28,274 nucleotides of DNA from an uncultured bacterium (GTDB lineage: Bacteria > Bacillota > Clostridia > Oscillospirales > Oscillospiraceae), in the NCBI GenBank assembly GCA_949286295.1, contig CASECK010000108.1:1-28274 (forward strand), given 5' to 3'. A program made the translations under genes and the position numbers. Below the pieces are notes generated by a model. That model ran no database searches, had not been told where the DNA came from, and saw only the letters and a program-made list of their open reading frames with translations. How positions within the stretch are numbered: position 1 is the stretch's first letter; each line of letters starts with the position of its first letter. This document shows positions 23,636 to 28,274 of this stretch, piece after piece.

Positions 23636-23671
23636 CCCCGAACACCTTGAGATAGGGTGTTTCGGGGTTTT
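23636..23671. terminator. Terminator of the tRNA operon (bidirectional)
   Basis: The stem CCCCGAACACC (23636-23646) pairs with GGTGTTTCGGGG (23656-23667, one bulged T). On the minus strand it is followed by ATTTTT, and on the plus strand by TTTT. Confidence 0.8.
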
Positions 23672-23754
23672 GGTGGAGGAGGGTGGATTCGAACCACCGA
23701 AGCTAACGCAACAGATTTACAGTCTGCCCCCTTTGGCCACTCGGGAACTCCTCC
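23671..23754 (-). tRNA. tRNA-Tyr (GTA)
   Basis: The minus strand folds as a class II tRNA with acceptor GGAGGAG/CTCCTCC, a long variable arm, T-arm GGTGGTTCGAATCCACC and encoded CCA. The anticodon loop ACTGTAAATC carries GTA. It shares a promoter and terminator with the tRNA-Thr gene upstream, 29 bases away. Confidence 0.95.
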
Positions 23755-23783
23755 ATATATCATTGTGGTCGCCTTGCTGTGAA

Positions 23784-23859
23784 TGGAGCTGGTGGACGGA
23801 TTCGAACCCCCGACCTGCTGATTACAAATCAGCTGCTCTGCCAGCTGAGCTACACCAGC
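23784..23859 (-). tRNA. tRNA-Thr (TGT)
   Basis: A standard 76-base tRNA on the minus strand: acceptor GCTGGTG/CACCAGC, D-arm TAGCTCAGCTGGCAGAGC, anticodon stem GCTGA/TCAGC with loop TTTGTAA (anticodon TGT), T-arm with GGTTCGAATCC, and encoded CCA. Confidence 0.95.
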
Positions 23860-23888
23860 GCATCGCGGCTCGTCCAACAGCAAGCGAT

Positions 23889-23917
23889 ATTATAGCAAAC
23901 GAAGGGAGGGTTGTCAA
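23889..23917 (-). promoter_or_regulatory. tRNA operon promoter, full consensus
   Basis: On the minus strand TTGACA (23912-23917) and TATAAT (23889-23894) are exactly 17 bases apart, about 30 bases before the tRNA-Thr 5' end. Confidence 0.9.
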
Positions 23918-23947
23918 GCGATCGGACAAATTTTTTTCGCCCCGCCC

Positions 23948-24109
23948 CTGCGGGACAGCCAACAGCGCGCTCCCTGCTGGCTGTGCAGCCTGTGCGGCGG
24001 GGAGCAGTACGTCCGGGACAGGGGCAGGACCCTGAACGGCAGGCGCCTGTGCGCCCTGTGCCTGGCCCGGCTGGATACACAGGAGGAAGGAAACCATGAC
24101 CTTAGCTGA
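23948..24109 (+). pseudogene. Zinc-ribbon-like reading frame without a standard start codon
   Basis: A frame open from 23849 to the stop at 24107-24109 encodes a small protein with CWLCSLCGGEQYVRDRGRTL followed by LCALCLARLD. The two Cys pairs suit a zinc ribbon. It overlaps the start of the next gene by 14 bases, as translationally coupled genes do. However, no ATG, GTG or TTG occurs in the frame; the coordinates given begin at a CTG with no ribosome site. It may start at a rare codon, be a 5'-truncated remnant beside the tRNA promoter, or carry a sequence error. Confidence 0.4.
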
Positions 24110-24329
24110 ACTGTCTCTGGAATACCGGGCCCACGCCCACGCGCTCCATCTGCGAATCTGCCAGCTGCAATACCTGCTGGACCGGTCGGAGGACCCGGAC
24201 CGGCGCTGCCAGCTCCAGGAGCGCATCCGGATGCTGTCCACCATGCTGCGGGAGGCCCGGGAGCTGGCCGTGCTCACCGAGCGCTATTACGACAGGGGGT
24301 ATCGCCGGAATGCCAAATACACGATATAG
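24096..24329 (+). CDS. Hypothetical coiled-coil protein, partner of a sigma-like gene
   Basis: The 77-residue protein is almost wholly helical and heptad-rich (LSLEYRAHAHALHLRICQLQ, LQERIRMLSTMLREARELAV) and ends in a basic YYDRGYRRNAKYTI. ATG 24096 follows AGGAGGAAGG, a strong site. Its end overlaps the start of the sigma-like gene by 20 bases, so the two are surely translated together. Similar small proteins precede region-4-only sigma-like genes in Clostridia, to my knowledge without assigned function. A role as a partner of the following protein is inferred only from coupling. Confidence 0.75.
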   Translation: MTLAELSLEYRAHAHALHLRICQLQYLLDRSEDPDRRCQLQERIRMLSTMLREARELAVLTERYYDRGYRRNAKYTI

Positions 24330-24633
24330 GAAGGGGAAGCTCTACGCCGCCGATATGGCGGTATACAGCCGCCAGATGGCGGCGGACAACAGCCAGGAGG
24401 TGAGCCGCCTCAAGCGCAACCTCATCCGGGCCCTCCGGGAGGACGTGACCCCCCGCCAGCGCCAGGCCCTGCTGCTCTACTACGCCGAGGGGAAGAATAT
24501 GCGGGAGATTGGCGAGCGGCTGGGGGTGGACAAGTCCACCGTCTCCCGGACCATCAAGCGGGGGGAGCGGCGGCTGCAGCGCTGCCTGCGCTATGGGGCG
24601 GAGGCCTACCTGCGGAATATGGACAGCCTGTGA
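24310..24633 (+). CDS. Sigma-70 region 4-like HTH protein
   Basis: The 107-residue protein has a basic N-terminus, then a region 4 helix-turn-helix (VTPRQRQALLLYYAEGKNMR, then EIGERLGVDKSTVSRTIKRG), and a short C-terminal helix. It lacks region 2, so it cannot act as a complete sigma factor on its own. It probably binds DNA or modulates RNA polymerase. ATG 24310 follows AGGGGGT by 7 bases and lies within the upstream gene. It is the last gene of the small operon; a new promoter begins 25 bases after it. Its target genes are unknown. Confidence 0.8.
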   Translation: MPNTRYRKGKLYAADMAVYSRQMAADNSQEVSRLKRNLIRALREDVTPRQRQALLLYYAEGKNMREIGERLGVDKSTVSRTIKRGERRLQRCLRYGAEAYLRNMDSL

Positions 24634-24657
24634 CCGGCCGCTCCCCCGGGGCGGGGG

Positions 24658-24685
24658 TTGACACCGCCCGGCGGAGGGCTATAAT
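24658..24685 (+). promoter_or_regulatory. Consensus promoter for the cysteine-rich secreted protein
   Basis: A perfect TTGACA (24658-24663) and a perfect TATAAT (24680-24685) are 16 bases apart, giving a leader of about 55 bases. No operator-like repeat is obvious. Confidence 0.85.
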
Positions 24686-24747
24686 GGGAGTGAGAAGAGG
24701 GCCGGGCGCGCCCCGGCCGGTATACCGCCGTTTACAGGAGGGATTTT

Positions 24748-24996
24748 ATGAAACGGAACATCTCCGCCGCACTGCTGCTGGCCCTGTTGGCCTGCGCGGC
24801 TGTCATGCCCGCGGCGGCCGCCCACTGCCGCGGCGGGCACTGCGGGCAGTTCCAGTCCCGCTCCGCCTGCGTGGAGCTTCCGCTCCCCCGGGGCGGGCGC
24901 GCCCGCCTGCACAGCCGGGAGACGTGCCCGCTGTGCCTGTGCCCAGCTCTGGAGTGCCAATGCCAGTACGCCTGCGGCACGCCCTGCCCCCGCTGA
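24748..24996 (+). CDS. Small secreted cysteine-rich protein
   Basis: The 82-residue precursor has a clear signal peptide (MKRNISAALLLALLACAAVM, cleavage after PAAAA near residue 25). This leaves a mature chain of about 57 residues with ten cysteines, eight beyond the opening HCRGGHC and seven in the last 24 residues (TCPLCLCPALECQCQYACGT). A basic stretch (RGGRARLHSR) lies in the middle. ATG 24748 follows AGGAGG. It is a single gene with a consensus promoter and a strong terminator. The pattern fits a disulfide-bonded or metal-binding exported peptide. I recognise no family; toxin, bacteriocin and metal-trap roles are all unproved. Confidence 0.8.
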   Translation: MKRNISAALLLALLACAAVMPAAAAHCRGGHCGQFQSRSACVELPLPRGGRARLHSRETCPLCLCPALECQCQYACGTPCPR

Positions 24997-25013
24997 AGCG
25001 CCCGTTGGGCCCG

Positions 25014-25041
25014 CGCCCCCGGTCTCCGGGGGCGTTTTTTT
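25014..25041 (+). terminator. Terminator of the cysteine-rich protein gene
   Basis: A 9-bp stem (25014-25022 with 25026-25034, loop TCT) is followed by seven T residues. Confidence 0.92.
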
Positions 25042-25154
25042 CGTCCCCTTCCGGCCCGCCGCAAGCCGCCCGCCCGGCGGTTTTTGCGGAAATCCCGCGA
25101 ATTTCCCCGACTTTATGTCCTTTTATCGGATAAATTATGATCTTTTTGTAAACA

Positions 25155-25196
25155 TTAGCACTCTCCTATTGCAAGTGCTAAAATCTGTGCTATACT
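25155..25196 (+). promoter_or_regulatory. CIRCE operator and promoter of the Hsp20 gene
   Basis: TTAGCACTC (25155-25163), nine bases, then AAGTGCTAA (25173-25181) matches the HrcA operator CIRCE (TTAGCACTC-N9-GAGTGCTAA) with one mismatch. It overlaps a promoter with TTGCAA (25169-25174) and TATACT (25191-25196) 16 bases apart. HrcA should repress transcription until heat or protein stress. Confidence 0.88.
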
Positions 25197-25275
25197 ATAC
25201 TCGTACCAGGAAGAAGAGACCGCACGGGCCTCCAACATGGCACAAAATATGACGTAAAAAATGGAGGAACGACCT

Positions 25276-25716
25276 ATGTTACCCAGCATTTTTAGTGAGA
25301 ACCTGTTTGACGACCTGTTTGACGACAGCTTTGAGAGAAACTTCTTTGGCTCCCGCAACCCCCTGTACGGCAAGCACGCCAAAAACCTGATGAAGACCGA
25401 CGTGAAGGAGAGCCGCGACAGCTACAAGCTGTCCATCGACCTGCCCGGCTTCAAGAAGGACGAGGTCAGCGTGGAGCTGAAGGACGGCTATCTCACCGTC
25501 AGCGCCTCCAAGGGCCTGGATAAGGACGAGGAGGACAAGGACGGCCGCTTCATCCGCCAGGAGCGCTACGCCGGCGCCTGCTCCCGCAGCTTCTATGTGG
25601 GCGACGTCCGCCCGGAGGATGTGAAGTGCCGGTACGAGTTCGGCGTACTGAAGCTGACCTTCCCCAAGCAGACTCCCAAGGCCCTGGAGACGTCCAACCG
25701 CATCGCCATTGAATGA
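25276..25716 (+). CDS. Hsp20/alpha-crystallin family small heat-shock protein
   Basis: The 146-residue chaperone holds unfolding proteins in a refoldable state, normally as oligomers. A short Phe-rich N-terminus (FSENLFDDLFDDSFERNFFG) precedes the alpha-crystallin domain at about 38-135: DVKESRDSYKLSIDLPGFKK, VELKDGYLTVSA, and the closing GVLKLTFPKQ. ATG 25276 is chosen because GGAGG lies 8 bases upstream. The alternative ATG 25261 would overlap that site and lacks its own. A leader of about 70 bases connects it to a CIRCE-controlled promoter, so HrcA regulation is expected. It is a single gene with a terminator after it. Confidence 0.95.
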   Translation: MLPSIFSENLFDDLFDDSFERNFFGSRNPLYGKHAKNLMKTDVKESRDSYKLSIDLPGFKKDEVSVELKDGYLTVSASKGLDKDEEDKDGRFIRQERYAGACSRSFYVGDVRPEDVKCRYEFGVLKLTFPKQTPKALETSNRIAIE

Positions 25717-25728
25717 CCGCACGCCACA

Positions 25729-25765
25729 AAAAGGCCCCCTGTGCCGCAGGCACAGGGGGCCTTTT
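25729..25765. terminator. Bidirectional terminator between hsp20 and fakA
   Basis: A perfect 17-bp inverted repeat (25729-25745 with 25749-25765) has AAAA on the left and TTTT on the right, serving both convergent genes. Confidence 0.92.
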
Positions 25766-25779
25766 GATTCTCCCTTCGC

Positions 25780-27462
25780 TCACTCCGCGGAAATCATATA
25801 GTAGTACACCGGCTGCCCTCCGGGCAGCAGGGTGACCTCCGCCCCGGGGCAGGCGGCGGCAAATATCTCCTCCGCCTGGCGGGCCTGCTCCTCGGTGACG
25901 TCCTCGCCGTAGAAGATGGAGATAAACTCCGCCCGCTGGTGGCTGTCCGAGTGGGCCAGCCGGTCCAGCATGGAGGCCAGGTCCCGGTCGGTGCCGAACA
26001 GCTGGTGCTCCTCCAGCGCCAGATAGTCCCCTTGCTTGATGGCAAAGCCCCCAAAGTCGGAATCCCGGGCGGCATAGGTAATCTCGCTGGTGCGGACCCG
26101 GCCGAAGGCCTCGGTCATGGCGGCGGTATTCTCCTCCTCGCCGGCCTGGGGGTCCACCGCCAGCATGGCGCAGATGCCCTGGGGCACGGTCTTGGTGGGC
26201 AGGACCACCACCTTCTTGTCCTCGCACAGGCGCACGCACTGCTCGGCGGCCATGATAATGTTCTTGTTGTTGGGCAGGACATAGACAATCTGGGCCGGGG
26301 TGCGCTCAATCTCGTTCAAAATGTCCTCGGTGGAGGGGTTCATGGTCTGGCCGCCCCCCACCAGGCCGTCCACACCCAGGTCCCGGAACACCTCTTCCAG
26401 GCCGGAGCCGGCGCACACGGCCACAAAGCCGAACTTCTTCTCCGGCGCGGCCGGGCCGCCCCGCTCCATGGACTCCAGCTCGGCCTCCACGGCCTCCAGG
26501 TCGTCGGTGCTCTGGACGTGCTTGCCGGCGGCCAGGTCGTCGGCCTGGGTGCGCATATTCTCAATCTTGGCCAGCTCCAGGGTGCCGTACTTCTGGGCCT
26601 CGTTCAGGGCCGAGCCGGGAATGTTGGTGTGCACATGGACCTTGAAGGCCTCGTCGTCCTCCCCGATGACCAGGCTGTCGCCGATGCTGTTCAGGTACTC
26701 CCGGAAGGGCTCTAAATCCACGTCCTCTTTGGCCTTGCGGACGATGAACACCGTGTCAAAGGCGAAGGTGATGTCCCCGGCGGCCATGGCCTCAAAGTCG
26801 GCCTTGCCGCTGGGGGCGGCGTCTGTCTGGCCCAAATCGGGCATGGGCAGGCCCCGAATCTCGTCCAGCATCCCCTGGAGGATGACCAGGAATCCCTTGC
26901 CCCCCGCGTCCACCACCCCGGCCTTTTTCAGCACGGGATTCTGGTTGATGGTGTTGTCCAGGGCGGCCTGCCCCTCCTGGATGGCGGCCTCCAGCACGGC
27001 CTCGATGCTGTCGCTCTCCCGGGCGCAGCCGGCGGCCCGGGCGGCGGCCAGGCGGGAGACGGTGAGAATGGTGCCCTCGGCGGGCTTCATCACCGCTTTA
27101 TAGGCCGCGGCCACGCCAAAGTCCAGGGCGATGGCCAGGTCCCGGCCGTCCATGGTCTCCTTCTCCTTGATGGCCTTGGCAAAGCCCCGGAACAGCAGGG
27201 AGAGAATCACCCCCGAGTTGCCCCGGGCCCCCCGGAGCAGGGCGGAGGCGGTGCCCTGGGCTGCGGCGCCCACGGCGTCATAGTGCTTTTTCCGCATTTC
27301 AGCGGCGGCCGCGCCGATGGACAGGGACATATTGGTGCCCGTGTCCCCGTCGGGGACGGGGAACACGTTCAAGTCGTTGATGGGCTGCTTCTGGGCGTGG
27401 ATGGCGGCGTGGGCGTGGATGACCATCCGCTGGAACAGCGCCGCGTCGATCGTCTTAATCAT
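25780..27462 (-). CDS. fakA: DAK2 domain fatty-acid kinase catalytic subunit (FakA/YloV-like)
   Basis: The 560-residue protein has an N-terminal DAK2 kinase domain (about 1-200). This carries the Mg-ATP motif FPVPDGDTGTNM (D38, D40), GARGNSGVILS and GVVDAGGKGF. A middle domain (about 225-320) and a C-terminal DegV-like/YloV region follow (VYVLPNNKNIIMAAEQC, then VVLPTKTVPQGICAMLA). With a FakB lipid carrier, FakA phosphorylates fatty acids for phospholipid synthesis. ATG 27462 fits GAAAGGAAA at about 11 bases; TTG 27471 would be too close to it. It follows the Asp23-family gene, the order common in Firmicutes. No fakB is in the window. Confidence 0.92.
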   Translation of the reverse strand: MIKTIDAALFQRMVIHAHAAIHAQKQPINDLNVFPVPDGDTGTNMSLSIGAAAAEMRKKHYDAVGAAAQGTASALLRGARGNSGVILSLLFRGFAKAIKEKETMDGRDLAIALDFGVAAAYKAVMKPAEGTILTVSRLAAARAAGCARESDSIEAVLEAAIQEGQAALDNTINQNPVLKKAGVVDAGGKGFLVILQGMLDEIRGLPMPDLGQTDAAPSGKADFEAMAAGDITFAFDTVFIVRKAKEDVDLEPFREYLNSIGDSLVIGEDDEAFKVHVHTNIPGSALNEAQKYGTLELAKIENMRTQADDLAAGKHVQSTDDLEAVEAELESMERGGPAAPEKKFGFVAVCAGSGLEEVFRDLGVDGLVGGGQTMNPSTEDILNEIERTPAQIVYVLPNNKNIIMAAEQCVRLCEDKKVVVLPTKTVPQGICAMLAVDPQAGEEENTAAMTEAFGRVRTSEITYAARDSDFGGFAIKQGDYLALEEHQLFGTDRDLASMLDRLAHSDSHQRAEFISIFYGEDVTEEQARQAEEIFAAACPGAEVTLLPGGQPVYYYMISAE

Positions 27463-27489
27463 AGCCGGCAATTTCCTTTCTACGAATGA

Positions 27490-27837
27490 TCAAAACCGCA
27501 TGGAATCCACATACACATCCACCGAAGCGACCTCCACCCCGGTGGTCCTGCTGACCACATAGCGCACCTCGCTCATAATGGAGCGGCACACGGCCATCAG
27601 GTTGACCCCGTTCTCCACAATGATGTGCAGCTCGATGGAGACGGTGCCGTCCTCGTTATAGTACACCTTCACACCCTTGGACATGGACTCCCGCTTGAGC
27701 AGATGGACCAGCCCGTCGGTGGTGGAGCGGACGGCCATGCCCTTCACGCCGTAGCAGTTGGTGGCGGCGCTGCCGGTAACGGTGGTGAACACATCGCTGC
27801 TGACCCGAATCTCACCCTGTTCGGTCAATAATTTCAT
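27490..27837 (-). CDS. Asp23/Gls24 family protein (YloU-like)
   Basis: The 115-residue protein matches the small Asp23/YloU family: GEIRVSSDVFTTVTGSAATN, then VKGMAV and VELHIIVENGVNLMAVCRSI-like helices. It ends with VSRTTGVEVASVDVYVDSM. Family members are cytosolic or membrane-associated and linked to cell-envelope stress. ATG 27837 follows AAAGGAAGG. It lies 27 bases before fakA and is co-transcribed with it, the usual yloU-yloV pairing. A plausible promoter lies at 27906-27934. Exact function is unclear, but the family call is firm. Confidence 0.93.
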   Translation of the reverse strand: MKLLTEQGEIRVSSDVFTTVTGSAATNCYGVKGMAVRSTTDGLVHLLKRESMSKGVKVYYNEDGTVSIELHIIVENGVNLMAVCRSIMSEVRYVVSRTTGVEVASVDVYVDSMRF

Positions 27838-27905
27838 AACTGTCTGCCTTCCTTTCAGAGAGGATAGGGGAACCTGGCGCTGCTGGACATTGATACAGTT
27901 TTTAT

Positions 27906-27934
27906 TTTATTCGATTTGGCCCCAAAATACAAGC
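27906..27934 (-). promoter_or_regulatory. Probable promoter of the Asp23-fakA operon
   Basis: On the minus strand TTGTAT (27929-27934) and TAAAAT (27906-27911) are 17 bases apart, with an AT-rich discriminator. The -35 is weak. Confidence 0.5.
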
Positions 27935-27985
27935 CCCAACTTTCCCTCTCTCCCCTGGCCGGGCGCCGGAGGGGTTGTCCTCTCC

Positions 27986-28019
27986 TTCGACGGAAAATTT
28001 CCAAAATATGGAATATAAT
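27986..28019 (+). promoter_or_regulatory. Probable spoIIE promoter with a Spo0A-box-like site
   Basis: A perfect TATAAT (28014-28019) has no good -35 at the normal distance. Instead TTCGACG (27986-27992), the complement of a 6/7 match to the Spo0A box TGTCGAA, covers the -35 region. This fits a Spo0A-activated sigma-A promoter. Confidence 0.5.
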
Positions 28020-28073
28020 GGAGGCCCACCAGCCCCGGGGAGGGGTTGGGTCTTTACACAGGAGGAAGCAGAT

Positions 28074-28274
28074 ATGACAGCCCGACAGACCATTCACGCC
28101 AAGCTCGCCCAGCTGCGCCAGCAGTCCCGGCAGACCGGACAGGTGCGCCTGTCCGCCGCCGCGCTGTCCCTCTGGCTGCGGGCGGGAATCCACCTGCTGC
28201 TGGCCGCGGTGCTGGCCGGGGCCGTGATTTTCGGGGACAGCGCCCCCTTCGGGGTGGCCCTGGTGGGGGCGGCG
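28074..28274 (+). CDS. spoIIE: Probable stage II sporulation protein E, N-terminal part (cut by window end)
   Basis: Only 67 codons are visible. They encode a basic, Gln-rich cytosolic start (MTARQTIHAKLAQLRQQSRQ) and then the first membrane segment (IHLLLAAVLAGAVIFGDSAP). FGVALVGAA follows, which resembles the S-P-F-G-x-A turn after the first helix of clostridial SpoIIE. SpoIIE is a membrane phosphatase that activates sigma-F in the forespore. ATG 28074 has a GGAGGAAG site 8 bases upstream. The promoter, with a Spo0A-like site, supports the call. Another polytopic membrane protein is possible, since the phosphatase domain lies outside the window. Confidence 0.55.
   Translation, partial: MTARQTIHAKLAQLRQQSRQTGQVRLSAAALSLWLRAGIHLLLAAVLAGAVIFGDSAPFGVALVGAA

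Larger units (their letters stand above)
23214..23670. other. Intergenic region holding an orphan SOS promoter
   Basis: No convincing protein gene lies here. The region has a sigma-A promoter and LexA operator (listed separately), a strong hairpin (23495-23525), two further TTGACA-like motifs (23542-23561) and the tRNA terminator. Short frames after the operator (for example 34 codons from ATG 23442, starting MFYFDRLYMPP) have no ribosome site. Confidence 0.5.

Noticed and set aside
1..28274. CRISPR arrays, insertion sequences or rRNA genes
   Set aside because: No regularly spaced direct repeats, no transposase and no rRNA-like sequence were seen.

Overview
The window reads as chromosome of a high-GC, spore-forming member of the Clostridia, most like the Flavonifractor / Lawsonibacter / Pseudoflavonifractor group of Oscillospiraceae. 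This is inferred from GC-rich codon use, strong Shine-Dalgarno sites, Ktr potassium uptake, an Asp23-FakA pair, a CIRCE operator, a Firmicutes-type LexA box and a probable spoIIE start. No 16S or other taxonomic marker is present.

Layout. Bases 1-470 hold the lower-GC tail of a conjugative-element module (sigma-like protein plus HTH_16 protein) closed by a terminator. An IclR regulator follows, divergent from kdgK and a KDPG aldolase fused to a VOC-like domain; together they form a 2-keto-3-deoxygluconate branch. Next is a minus-strand metal-chelate ABC importer (binding lipoprotein, FecCD permease, ATPase), divergent from a siroheme/[4Fe-4S] nitrite/sulfite reductase.

Bases 8560-16713 are the most unusual part: four same-strand surface genes. 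They encode a GLUG-repeat membrane protein, a 1766-residue secreted protein with InlB/Flg_new-like repeats and a SpaA/Cna-B domain, a small secreted protein, and a single-pass membrane protein. Genes 2 and 3 share one terminal domain, with nearly identical DNA over a short core. Genes 1 and 4 appear to share another extracellular beta domain. No sortase signal is seen. This looks like a subunit/tip-protein/anchor surface system that I cannot assign to a named family.

The rest is mostly housekeeping: mgtE (minus); ktrB-ktrA (plus), where ktrA has no stop codon at its expected end; a DUF3048 lipoprotein; prfB without the programmed frameshift; and a 37-residue small ORF. An orphan perfect LexA box with its own promoter lies before tRNA-Tyr and tRNA-Thr (minus). 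Then come a small sigma-like operon, a secreted 10-cysteine mini-protein under a consensus promoter, a CIRCE-controlled Hsp20, the Asp23-FakA pair (minus), and the first 67 codons of a probable spoIIE at the right edge.
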